Assembly (NCBI GenBank): GCA_024687845.1
Contig: JAILEL010000275.1
Span: forward strand, 1 to 16,349
DNA from: Eubacterium sp.
Lineage (GTDB): Bacteria; Bacillota_A; Clostridia; Lachnospirales; Lachnospiraceae
Reading direction: 5' to 3'
Length of the DNA: 16,349 nucleotides
A model generated the notes under the pieces. It saw only the letters and a program-made list of their open reading frames with translations, did not search any database and was not told the DNA's origin. Position numbers and translations under genes: made by a program. Shown one piece after another: positions 6,756-14,833 of the stretch (position 1 is its first letter; every line of letters begins with the position of its first letter).

Positions 6756-6784
6756 TTATGAGACAGGAGACAAATCTCTCATAA
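6756..6784 (-). repeat. 8-bp inverted repeat in the intergenic gap of the ABC operon
   Basis: TTATGAGA and TCTCATAA (6756-6763/6777-6784) pair perfectly around 13 nt, in the 101-nt gap between the exported protein gene and the 500-aa permease gene. No T-run follows on the minus strand, so it is not an ordinary terminator; it could be an RNA-processing or stability hairpin. Confidence 0.35.
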
Positions 6785-6794
6785 CTGCACCTTA

Positions 6795-7745
6795 CTAATC
6801 GAATTCTTTCTCAAGTCTTTTTCTCTTCAGCCTTCTTTTCACTATCAACGCTACTATCAGAATCACAATAGCTGCAATAACAATTTCCAATTTATTTGCT
6901 GCTGTAAGATGCTTTGTCGTATCTTCCTTTACCTTGATCACATCTGAAAAATCCTGCTCGAGAACATTTATATTTCCCATTTTTTCCTGAACCGTATATT
7001 TATTCCCATTAATATCTTCATAACTAATTATCAGATCATTATCATATTCAGTTGCATCTCTTGAATCATCATGTGCTATGGCTTTAGTTATAATGTCTAC
7101 ATTTGAATTTTTTCCTGATTTGATATTTCCAATATAACTCGTTGCATCTGATATATTGTGTCCGGTTACCTGAGCTGTCACTTTATATATATCTGCCGAT
7201 CCTATGTTATTAATAGTCGACACGATTTCAATAGTATCACCTAGATGAATCTCCTCTTCTGCAACATAGGTATCTGAAATAAGAACTTCTGTCTTAAGCT
7301 TTATAGGAATATAAATAGTATCCTCTGCCTTATAGCTTCCATCCCAGTCCTCATATTCCGTTTTTACTTTTATATTATAAGTTTTTTCAGACAGCCCCTT
7401 AACACTTTCAAGCTTAAAGGACATTTCCTCTTCTGACTCTCCCTCGATTTCTTCAAGGTATCCGGTACCAACACCATCCACAGGTAAAAACTCACTCCCC
7501 AAAACAAGAGTACATTTTAGATTCATTATTCTATATTTAGATGTATTTTTGAGTTTAAACTTTATTGTAAATGTATCTCCAGGATATATGTCCTTCTTGT
7601 CTATTGAATATTCAGTCATCATCACTCTGGGCGTCATTGCATAAGAACTTATAGGCGATGCAAAAGCAGCCGATATTATCAGGAATATTATTAAAAATAT
7701 ACTCATACTTTTTAAAGCACACAAACTTATTTTTTTCTTATTCAT
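6795..7745 (-). CDS. Exported, membrane-anchored beta-sandwich protein of the ABC operon (COG1361/NEW3-like, 316 aa)
   Basis: A signal peptide (about 1-36) has a basic start MNKKKISLC, a long hydrophobic core and a likely cleavage after SSYA. Two Ig-like repeats of the COG1361/CARDB/NEW3 type follow: 'IYPGDTFTIKFKLKNTSKYRIMN' near 55-75 and 'IHLGDTIEIVSTINNIGSADIYKV' near 166-190. In both, a GD(T) turn precedes a strand and an N(T/I) turn. A C-terminal membrane helix lies at about 288-305, followed by the basic stop-transfer KRRLKRKRLEKEFD. The domain is therefore displayed outside and anchored at its C-terminus. It sits between two FtsX-type permease genes, 14 nt after the first, and such proteins often accompany MacB-like systems; it may extend the transporter or bind its substrate. 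The ribosome site is AGGGGG, 7 nt before the ATG. Confidence 0.78.
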   Translation of the reverse strand: MNKKKISLCALKSMSIFLIIFLIISAAFASPISSYAMTPRVMMTEYSIDKKDIYPGDTFTIKFKLKNTSKYRIMNLKCTLVLGSEFLPVDGVGTGYLEEIEGESEEEMSFKLESVKGLSEKTYNIKVKTEYEDWDGSYKAEDTIYIPIKLKTEVLISDTYVAEEEIHLGDTIEIVSTINNIGSADIYKVTAQVTGHNISDATSYIGNIKSGKNSNVDIITKAIAHDDSRDATEYDNDLIISYEDINGNKYTVQEKMGNINVLEQDFSDVIKVKEDTTKHLTAANKLEIVIAAIVILIVALIVKRRLKRKRLEKEFD

Positions 7746-7759
7746 GTTATTTCCCCCTC

Positions 7760-10498
7760 TTACTCTCCAGAACGTGTCAGTTCTTCTGCTATATTCAGAT
7801 TCATCTGCTTAAAGAAAACATAGTTTGACCCGCATAACACTATTAATCCCAGCAATGAAGAAATCAGTATTCCCGGCCAGAATATATACATATCTGAATT
7901 AATGATCAACCTCACCAGCATAATTTGAAGAATATATTCTATGCCAAGACCTAGAAAGAGCCCTAGTAAAGTTGATATTATCCATACTATTCCTCCTTCA
8001 AGCATTACAGCTTTCAGCTGACCTTTTTTCGTCATTCCAAGTGACCTTAGCTGTGCAAATTCATTTCTTCTTGTCTGAAGTCCACTGATTGTAACGTTCA
8101 TGGTATTAAGAAGACTGATAATTATCAGCACGACCAAAATAGCAACAATTTCCAGAATGTATCTTACATTAGTTGCTATCATTTCAATCCCACTAAGATA
8201 CGATGAAGTAATAGAATCGTATTTTGGATATTCTTCATCCATGCCATCGTAATAATATTGATACTTTTCTTCTACTGCATTTCTGAATTCATTCTTTTCA
8301 AAATCCCGGCTGAATTTATTGCTGACATGAAACTTCATACCATTATAATCAGATTCAGTTTTTCCAGTTATCTCGTAATACTTATCGAGTGGGACAACAA
8401 TTGTAGGAATACCAGATGTCCAGTTGGGATCTCCATCTATGATTCCCTCGATTTTAAATGTTTTACATTTTCCTTCTTCCACAAGCTTTTCTCTTGCAGA
8501 ATTGATTATCCACGCTTCTTTTCTACTATTTCCTATTATGTTACTATATGAATCATATGGACTTAGAACAGGTTTTCCCTCTTCATCTACTTCATCTTTA
8601 TGTTCAATTATCCATTCATCTGAAAGTTTTTTTATTGAATTGTCATATTCTATAGCATTCTTTTTCTCTTCCTGAATCAGATTATTCAATTCTACTGGAT
8701 CAACTACTGTAATCTCATCTCCAACCTTTACATCAAGAAACTTATACTCTTCTCTTTCAAGAAGTATCGCTTCAGATTCATATGCCTCTTCGTTCTCCAG
8801 TTTTGCCTGGTTAATAAGAAGTATTCCATTTTCCGAAAGATCCGTAGTACCTTCCAGGAGTCTATCTTTGTATCTTTCATAGTCTTCTTCATCATATCCA
8901 TATATGTCTAATTTGGAGTCTGATAAATATTGGAATTCAATATTATCTATTTCATATCTCTGAGATTTTTCATCATAAGTCTCGCGACTTGCATAATCCA
9001 CCAGTCCTTTTTCTTCATCTCTATATTTTTTTCTTTTTTCATATTCTTCTTTTCGCGTTCTTTCCTCCAATGTCCATGGATATTCGTTTTCTCCAGCTTC
9101 TGGATGCAGCTCTCTCCAGCTTTCCAAATGGGTTTTTCCAGATTCGTTTTTTTCCTCTATAAAGTTCTTTTTTTCTTCATCAGTCCAGATTGTTCCTGCA
9201 ATTCCCAGAAGATTCCCTTCCACTGATTCATTATAATATCTTTCATTTACATTTTTATAAACCCATCTGTCTTCTGCCGTATATAAAGTTGAGAAATAAA
9301 GAAACTTAGGGCTTTCTATACCTTTTGCATCACTTATTATCTTAAATGCCTCAGGTGAATATAGATCAGCCTGGATTTCACCTATAGTTTTAAAATAATC
9401 TGGCTCACAGTAAATATATTGCTGATAATATCCCGTTAATTCATCCATTGTTTTATAGAAGTTGAAAACCTGCCCCAGCATTCCTCCTACTACAACAACT
9501 ATTATCATTCCAAAAGCCATAGCTATAACGGTCTTTATAAATCTTCCATTGTTTCTCTTTATATTCTTATAGGCATAGTCTCCTTCAACCCCAAAAATCA
9601 GTCCCCATATTCCGCTTCTTCGGCGTTTTATACCTTTCGCCTTAATCCTGTAATTTCCTTTAACCGCTTCTGCCGGACTAACCATCAGAACCTTTTTCAA
9701 CCCGTCATCTATTGCGAAATACATATCACCGTAGAAGGCTATACAGAGAATAATAACAGGAATTATATGAAAGCCTATCGGAAACTGCAGCTTACGCGAG
9801 TTGCAGATTGGTATGCTCAGAAGAAATCCCATTAAAACTCCTGCAGCTATTCCAACTGATTCAAGGAAAAATGACTCTCTATATACAATAGCCTTGATCT
9901 GCTTTTTAGTTGCTCCTATGCACCTTAGATTTCCATAATCCTTTACCCTTTCCAAAGCAGAAATAGAAATGTTATTTCTAAGCACTCCAACTCCTATTAT
10001 TGCAAGAATAAATGCTATAAAAAATCCCCCGAGAATCAACAGATACCCTACACCCTCTTCGTCCTGTAGATATGACCAGGCCAAAAGGTCATTCATCTCA
10101 GTTTCAACAGCATACGTTTTAGCTATATATTTTGAATAATAATTTATAAGCAGTTTTTCTTTAACATTTATATGCAGAGCATTTGAATAAATAGTATTTT
10201 TCTCATCTGATTCAAGCCAGGAATATTCTTTTCCAATAAAAGCTGAAGTGACAAATTCTTCATTTACTATCTGCTCAATCTTGTCCTTATCCTCTGTCAA
10301 AATAACGATTTCATAATCATCTTCTTTACGGGCATCAAGCCTGCATTTTTCAACCCAGCAGACCATGGTGTTTAGAAATGTAAAAAGACCAGTCGCAACT
10401 ATAAAACACCCCAATACGGTAATAAAGGATCTCTTTTTATTTCGACTTAGATATTTAGTTCCCAGTTCTCTGTAATCTTCCATCTTTTCTTTACTCAC
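7760..10498 (-). CDS. Large FtsX-domain ABC transporter permease (912 aa)
   Basis: This is a duplicated permease with a 4+4 helix plan. Helices lie at about 25-47, 150-173, 208-230, 243-262, 322-345, 784-803, 832-858 and 871-897. The first FtsX block reads NISISALERVKDYGNLRCIGATKKQIKAIV and the second QTRRNEFAQLRSLGMTKKGQLKAV; both are the cytoplasmic coupling segment of the family. Between helices 5 and 6 is an extracellular domain of about 430 residues, very rich in Glu, Lys and Tyr, without a motif that I recognise. The start is GTG at 10498, overlapping the ATPase stop (GTGA), with GGAAAG about 8 nt upstream; the next Met codon is at 10483. Overlap with the ATPase gene implies stoichiometric translation. 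Substrate is unknown; relatives export or sense peptides and lipids at the envelope. Confidence 0.9.
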   Translation of the reverse strand: MSKEKMEDYRELGTKYLSRNKKRSFITVLGCFIVATGLFTFLNTMVCWVEKCRLDARKEDDYEIVILTEDKDKIEQIVNEEFVTSAFIGKEYSWLESDEKNTIYSNALHINVKEKLLINYYSKYIAKTYAVETEMNDLLAWSYLQDEEGVGYLLILGGFFIAFILAIIGVGVLRNNISISALERVKDYGNLRCIGATKKQIKAIVYRESFFLESVGIAAGVLMGFLLSIPICNSRKLQFPIGFHIIPVIILCIAFYGDMYFAIDDGLKKVLMVSPAEAVKGNYRIKAKGIKRRRSGIWGLIFGVEGDYAYKNIKRNNGRFIKTVIAMAFGMIIVVVVGGMLGQVFNFYKTMDELTGYYQQYIYCEPDYFKTIGEIQADLYSPEAFKIISDAKGIESPKFLYFSTLYTAEDRWVYKNVNERYYNESVEGNLLGIAGTIWTDEEKKNFIEEKNESGKTHLESWRELHPEAGENEYPWTLEERTRKEEYEKRKKYRDEEKGLVDYASRETYDEKSQRYEIDNIEFQYLSDSKLDIYGYDEEDYERYKDRLLEGTTDLSENGILLINQAKLENEEAYESEAILLEREEYKFLDVKVGDEITVVDPVELNNLIQEEKKNAIEYDNSIKKLSDEWIIEHKDEVDEEGKPVLSPYDSYSNIIGNSRKEAWIINSAREKLVEEGKCKTFKIEGIIDGDPNWTSGIPTIVVPLDKYYEITGKTESDYNGMKFHVSNKFSRDFEKNEFRNAVEEKYQYYYDGMDEEYPKYDSITSSYLSGIEMIATNVRYILEIVAILVVLIIISLLNTMNVTISGLQTRRNEFAQLRSLGMTKKGQLKAVMLEGGIVWIISTLLGLFLGLGIEYILQIMLVRLIINSDMYIFWPGILISSLLGLIVLCGSNYVFFKQMNLNIAEELTRSGE

Positions 10499-11163
10499 TC
10501 TTCAATCTTTCCATCTTTTATCTTTACTATACGGTCTGCTTCGCGTGCCAGGTCCATATTATGGGTTATGATAACGAGGGTCTGGCCAATTGTCTGAACT
10601 GATTTCATCAGAAGATCCATAACCTCCTGCCCATTCTTGGAATCAAGCGCTCCTGTTGGCTCATCTGCAAGGATAAGTGCCGGGTTATTGGCAAGCGCTC
10701 TTGCAATTGCAGTCCTCTGCTGCTGACCACCGGACAATTGATTAGGAAGATGTCGTCTTCTTTCTGTAAGTCCAAGCATTTCGATAATATGGTCAATATA
10801 CTGCTTATCAGGTTTTCTATGATCTAAAAGAACGGGCATTTTGATATTTTCTTCAACCGTAAGAACAGGAATCAGATGATAGGCCTGGAAGATAAAACCA
10901 ACCTTTCTACGCCTGAAAATACTTAGTTCATCATCGTTATATTTGGTTATTTCCTTGCCATCTACATAAACAGTTCCATCTGAAGGAGTATCAACACCAC
11001 CCATTATATTAAGAAGCGTTGACTTACCACTTCCAGAAGCTCCTACAATCGAAACCACACTTCCCTTTTCAATATCAAGATTGATGTCATGAAGTGCCAG
11101 AACCTGATTTTCCTTCTCTCCATATATTTTGGTAACGCCTCTCATCTCAACAATATTACTCAT
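10495..11163 (-). CDS. ABC transporter ATP-binding protein, MacB/LolD type (222 aa)
   Basis: This is the cytoplasmic ATPase that would power the two adjacent FtsX-type permeases. All motifs are present: Walker A GASGSGKST, Q-loop FQAYHL, signature LSGGQQQR, Walker B ALILADEP followed by TGALDSK, and the H-loop ITHN. The 'DEPTGALDS' and 'LNIMGGVDTPSDG' patterns are typical of the MacB/LolD/FtsE clade. The start is the second of two adjacent ATGs (11163), because AGGAGG then lies 6 nt upstream; a longer in-frame extension to 11256 lacks such a site and encodes non-conserved sequence. It is the first gene of the operon and overlaps the 912-aa permease gene by 4 nt. Confidence 0.95.
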   Translation of the reverse strand: MSNIVEMRGVTKIYGEKENQVLALHDINLDIEKGSVVSIVGASGSGKSTLLNIMGGVDTPSDGTVYVDGKEITKYNDDELSIFRRRKVGFIFQAYHLIPVLTVEENIKMPVLLDHRKPDKQYIDHIIEMLGLTERRRHLPNQLSGGQQQRTAIARALANNPALILADEPTGALDSKNGQEVMDLLMKSVQTIGQTLVIITHNMDLAREADRIVKIKDGKIEE

Positions 11164-11222
11164 CATTATCCTCCTGATTTTAACTATCCAGTCTCGAAAA
11201 TACATGTATCCCAACTGTAACC

Positions 11223-11254
11223 ATTGTATCATCCTCATCTTACAATCCCATGAC
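11223..11254 (-). promoter_or_regulatory. Candidate promoter/operator region of the ABC operon
   Basis: On the minus strand, a TACAAT -10-like box (11228-11223) lies about 60 nt before the ATPase start but has no good -35 box, as expected for an activator-dependent promoter. Upstream, TCATG-GGAT-TGTAA (11254-11241) has one exact TGTAA half-site and a poor second half. The 10-mer ATTGTAAGAT here (11246-11237) is repeated 33 bp away inside the terminator stem (11279-11270), three helical turns apart. Confidence 0.35.
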
Positions 11255-11296
11255 AAATAAAAAGAACGTATCTTACAATTTTGTAAGATACGTTCT
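11253..11296 (-). terminator. Terminator of the two-component/helicase transcript; stem holds a TTACA-N4-TGTAA palindrome
   Basis: The arms 11263-11278 and 11281-11296 are a perfect 16-bp inverted repeat with almost no loop (in practice about 14 bp around 6 nt). They are followed on the minus strand by TTTTATTTG. It lies 22 nt after the helicase stop. The centre TTACAATTTTGTAA may double as a regulator site. Confidence 0.85.
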
Positions 11297-11317
11297 CGTA
11301 ATGAAAATAATAAGTTT

Positions 11318-13705
11318 CTAACTATGGCAGTAATAACAGGTTTTAAAAGGACTGTTCCAAGGCATTATACGACCACATTTAGCACATCTTTTGGGCTGCA
11401 ACTTAGTATCGTTCAGATACTTAATAATTCTCCTGGAGATAACATTCTTAATGTGTGTTATTGATTCCAGATAATCGTTAAATTCAAACTTTCTGCATAG
11501 CTGATACAGAAAATCAAATCGTTCATATGCCATTTCTGCTTCTATAAGGTCTTCGTTATCTTTAAGATTCTTATAGGTGTCAGGAATGTCTATTCTTATA
11601 GTTCCATCTATTAGATACTCCTGAAAAAGCTCCAGCCAGTAATCCATTATATCCGGATTTCTCTCATCAAATGGGATCATGATATATTTATAAATCAATT
11701 CTTTATCATTTGTATATTTTTCCAATATTTTTGCAAGGGATATTTCACGATCAGAATAGTCCTTGACATAAAAACCATTATCCCCTATCTCATTCCATTT
11801 AGACATAATGTCTGATAGTTTTGAATCAATACCTATCAGTGTTTCCGGAAAAGAGATACGAGCTTTTGTAATCTGCTTTATTTCTTTTTCAAAGTTTCTG
11901 GAATTTACACCTGCATAATAACCTACATCATATATTCCACAGCGCCCGGCTCTTCCGGCAATCTGCTGAATCTCACTTCTGGTAAGATTTCTTACATTTC
12001 GACCATTAAACTTCTCTGTTTCCAGAAAAACAACTCTTTTGATTGGCAGATTAAGTCCCATTCCTATTGCATCAGTAGCTACAAGCACCTTTGTTTTTCC
12101 TGTAGCGAATTTTTCCGCTTCACTATGTCTTACATCATAAGGAAGTGAACCATATATAACGCTGCTTTCTATTCCCTTACCCTGAAGCTCAGCAGCAAGT
12201 GACCTTACCTTAACCTTTGAGAAAACAATAAGCGCATCACCTGCCTCAACCTTTTCAGGGTAATAAGGCTCAGCAGACGGTTTAAGTGGACATAGACGAC
12301 TGTGATCTACTATTTCATAAGTATCCCCACAGGACTCTACTATTTTAATAAGAATATCTTTTGCATGCATGGCAGCACAGACATGAATCTCATCAGCCCT
12401 GAGCCCCAGAAGAGCCCTTGTCCATGAGCCTCCTCTGAATTCATCTTCTATCATCTGTGCCTCGTCTATGACTGCGCATTCATACTGCCTGTTAACATCC
12501 AGCATCTCAATAGTAGATGCCTGAAATGGAACATCTCCTATGACAATCTGTTCCTCTCCAGTCATTAGATTACATATTCCTGCCTTCTCATTCATGCGGC
12601 AGAACTGTTCATAAGCAAGCAGTCTAAGAGGTCCAAGGTAGATTCCATTTTTACTGTTCATCAGTTTCTCTACTGCAGCATAAGTCTTTCCAGAATTTGT
12701 TGGACCTATATGAAGAACAAAATGTCTCTGCATCATTCTAGTTGCAGGATACAGATAAATGTAATTATCCGGAACATGATCTACTATATTTTTAAGAAGA
12801 AGCTGTTCCTGCTTTCTCCTCTCATCCATTGCCTTTATCAGATTTTTATAATATGGATTCTCTGAAATATAATTCAGAACTTTATTATATTTAAAAGTTC
12901 TATCTAACTTGAGAACAAGTTCATCTGTAAGCTGTCTTGCTTTTTTTCTGAAAACCTTCTTTATTTCCTGTCTGATTCCGGAATTTTTATAAAGGGTATT
13001 GCTGAGCTTAGATATACGTTTTGAAGAAGCATTATAATACATAGCTGTAAGCTCATTTTCAAACTGAAGGGAAATCGGACAGTTTGCTATGATATATAGT
13101 GCATCACTAAATCCATTTTCAACTGTAATATTCAGTAATTCTTCAAGATATATCGCATTTAGCTCTTCTCTTCTGTCTTTTCCCTTTCGAACATATATTC
13201 TATCATTACCAAGATAATTAGAAAGCTTACCTATTAGTTTCTTCTCATATTCATCATAAAGCTTATTAATCAGTTCATTAACCCATGGATCAGTAAAGAA
13301 TTCCTCTAAACGGTCTTTCTTCATTTCCTTTTCAATCTTGGAGTATGTAAAACTAGTCTCTCCCTCTTCAACAAGTCTAATCAGAGTGGATTTACATCGG
13401 TTATATCTGATACGCTGCTTTCCTTTTAATTCTGTAATCTCCTCATATTCAAGTGGAGGATTATTCTTATCAAAAAGCTTGACTCTCTTCTCATATTCTT
13501 CCTTGAACTCTGGAGTTAGTTTGTACTCTTTTGCTACTTTCTTTTTAGGAATTTTACCGTACTTAGCTGCGAGAATAGTATCACCTATTTTTTCCCGCAT
13601 TTTAAGAAGTCTTTTATTATATACTTTAACATGCTCTTTTTCATTGTCATTAACAAGCTTAAGAAACGCATAGTATGCATTTTTTTCAAGTTCTTTTCTA
13701 TTCAC
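11318..13705 (-). CDS. Suv3-like DExH-box RNA helicase with C-terminal four-cysteine motif (795 aa)
   Basis: The ATPase core closely follows Suv3/SUPV3L1, the RNA helicase of the mitochondrial degradosome. In order: Walker A GPTNSGKT (about 334-341), motif Ia YLGPLRLLAYE, LMTGEEQ, motif II DEAQM (about 414), GGSWTRALLGL, VFSK, SSVIYGSLP, motif V VLVATDAIGMGLNLPI (about 540-555) and motif VI QIAGRAGRCG (about 581-590). Residues 1-325 are a Lys/Glu-rich helical region that I do not recognise. The protein ends in CX2C-X12-CX2C (about C774, C777, C790, C793), probably a zinc knuckle. GTG at 13705 is chosen because GGAG lies 6 nt upstream; a TTG at 13717 would add four residues. It begins 18 nt after the histidine kinase gene and is likely co-transcribed with it. 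RNA unwinding or turnover is inferred from the family. Confidence 0.88.
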   Translation of the reverse strand: MNRKELEKNAYYAFLKLVNDNEKEHVKVYNKRLLKMREKIGDTILAAKYGKIPKKKVAKEYKLTPEFKEEYEKRVKLFDKNNPPLEYEEITELKGKQRIRYNRCKSTLIRLVEEGETSFTYSKIEKEMKKDRLEEFFTDPWVNELINKLYDEYEKKLIGKLSNYLGNDRIYVRKGKDRREELNAIYLEELLNITVENGFSDALYIIANCPISLQFENELTAMYYNASSKRISKLSNTLYKNSGIRQEIKKVFRKKARQLTDELVLKLDRTFKYNKVLNYISENPYYKNLIKAMDERRKQEQLLLKNIVDHVPDNYIYLYPATRMMQRHFVLHIGPTNSGKTYAAVEKLMNSKNGIYLGPLRLLAYEQFCRMNEKAGICNLMTGEEQIVIGDVPFQASTIEMLDVNRQYECAVIDEAQMIEDEFRGGSWTRALLGLRADEIHVCAAMHAKDILIKIVESCGDTYEIVDHSRLCPLKPSAEPYYPEKVEAGDALIVFSKVKVRSLAAELQGKGIESSVIYGSLPYDVRHSEAEKFATGKTKVLVATDAIGMGLNLPIKRVVFLETEKFNGRNVRNLTRSEIQQIAGRAGRCGIYDVGYYAGVNSRNFEKEIKQITKARISFPETLIGIDSKLSDIMSKWNEIGDNGFYVKDYSDREISLAKILEKYTNDKELIYKYIMIPFDERNPDIMDYWLELFQEYLIDGTIRIDIPDTYKNLKDNEDLIEAEMAYERFDFLYQLCRKFEFNDYLESITHIKNVISRRIIKYLNDTKLQPKRCAKCGRIMPWNSPFKTCYYCHS

Positions 13706-13723
13706 GTTTGTCTCCAAATTCTA

Positions 13724-14833
13724 TCAAAACTGAAGTTTAAAGCAGCTGCCTTCTCCTACTATACTTTCCACTGATATTTTACCGCCCATTCCTTCTACAA
13801 TTGACTTGGAAAGTGATAGTCCGATTCCAACACTGTTTGGATTAACTTCATTATTTGCCCGGTAAAATCTCTCGAATATATGAGTCATAGTTTCCTCAGT
13901 CATTCCGATTCCATGATCTCTGATATAGATACGAGTGAAAACACTATTCTGCTCAACTTCTATTATAATTTCATTACTTTTAATATTGTCCGTACTATTT
14001 TTTTTATATACATCTTCAGAATAGTCTGAAGCATTTTTTACTATATTGATTATTGCTTCTATTAACCAGTCAGAGTCTGCTTTTATTACCACATCTTCCG
14101 GGCAGACTATCGTAAGCTTTTGATTTCTTGAATCTATGAGATATCGTATTCCTCCTCTCACTTCCTCAAGCACCATTCTAAGATTAACCTCTTTTAAGTC
14201 AAATGTAACCGCTCCCGCTTCTATCCTTGCAAGCTTCAGCATAGAAAGTACCATCCACTCCATGCGGCTAACCTGATTTCCTGTCTCTGTCAGAATAGTT
14301 TTTCTCTCCTGTTCAGAGGTCACCTTATCATCTAATAAAAGCTGCACAAATACTTCCATTGATGCAAGAGGAGTTTTCAGCTGATGGGAAATATCTGACA
14401 TAACGTCTCTTAGATATTCTTTCTCACTCTGTTCCCTCTTCTTTCCTTCCCTGAACATATTTACAAGCTTGTCAAAATTAGCATACAGGATTCCAATAGT
14501 TCCTTCTTCTAACTCCGGATATGGCTTTGTATCTCTGCCCTCTATCATATCCAGCATCATATCGGATGCTTTTTCAATAGAAATATATGCCTTATCAACA
14601 TCCCTTTTTGCAACATAAAAAAGGACTATCGTCATAATAATTTCCAGAATTGCAAGAACTACGATAAAAATCTTTATAGCCCCGTCACTGCCCGAATATA
14701 TAAAAAACATCAAAAGCAGGCTGATAACAAGAAATGCACCTGCCATCAGCCAGAATCTTCGTATGAAGTTATTTCTCTCATAGTTACTTTTCATAATTAT
14801 AGTGATTCGGATTTTGATAAGTCTCCTTGTCAA
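13724..14833 (-). CDS. Sensor histidine kinase with very short extracellular loop (369 aa)
   Basis: Two membrane helices (about 29-46 and 53-73) are joined by only about six residues (YSGSDG region), the layout of intramembrane-sensing kinases. After a HAMP-like linker, the phosphoacceptor box is SDISHQLKTPLASM (His about 150). The ATPase domain shows an N-box with NIVKNASDYS, G1 DHGIGM, the F-box IFERFYR and G2 SVGIGLSLS, all intact. The N-box is followed by a charged insertion, YKKNSTDNIKSN. The start is a TTG at 14833 overlapping the regulator stop (TTGA), with GAGGA just upstream; the first Met codon is at 14794 without a clear ribosome site, so the exact start is uncertain. The partner is the response regulator directly upstream. 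The stimulus may be sensed in the membrane or through the nearby ABC transporter. Confidence 0.92.
   Translation of the reverse strand: MTRRLIKIRITIIMKSNYERNNFIRRFWLMAGAFLVISLLLMFFIYSGSDGAIKIFIVVLAILEIIMTIVLFYVAKRDVDKAYISIEKASDMMLDMIEGRDTKPYPELEEGTIGILYANFDKLVNMFREGKKREQSEKEYLRDVMSDISHQLKTPLASMEVFVQLLLDDKVTSEQERKTILTETGNQVSRMEWMVLSMLKLARIEAGAVTFDLKEVNLRMVLEEVRGGIRYLIDSRNQKLTIVCPEDVVIKADSDWLIEAIINIVKNASDYSEDVYKKNSTDNIKSNEIIIEVEQNSVFTRIYIRDHGIGMTEETMTHIFERFYRANNEVNPNSVGIGLSLSKSIVEGMGGKISVESIVGEGSCFKLQF

Noticed and set aside
8258..9226. Plus-strand ORFs rich in Phe and Ser across the large permease gene
   Set aside because: They are shadows of the Glu/Lys-rich minus-strand permease; no ribosome sites or family features.
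11164..11256. N-terminal extension of the ABC ATPase
   Set aside because: The extra residues are not ATPase-like and cover the promoter region; AGGAGG sits exactly before the ATG at 11163.
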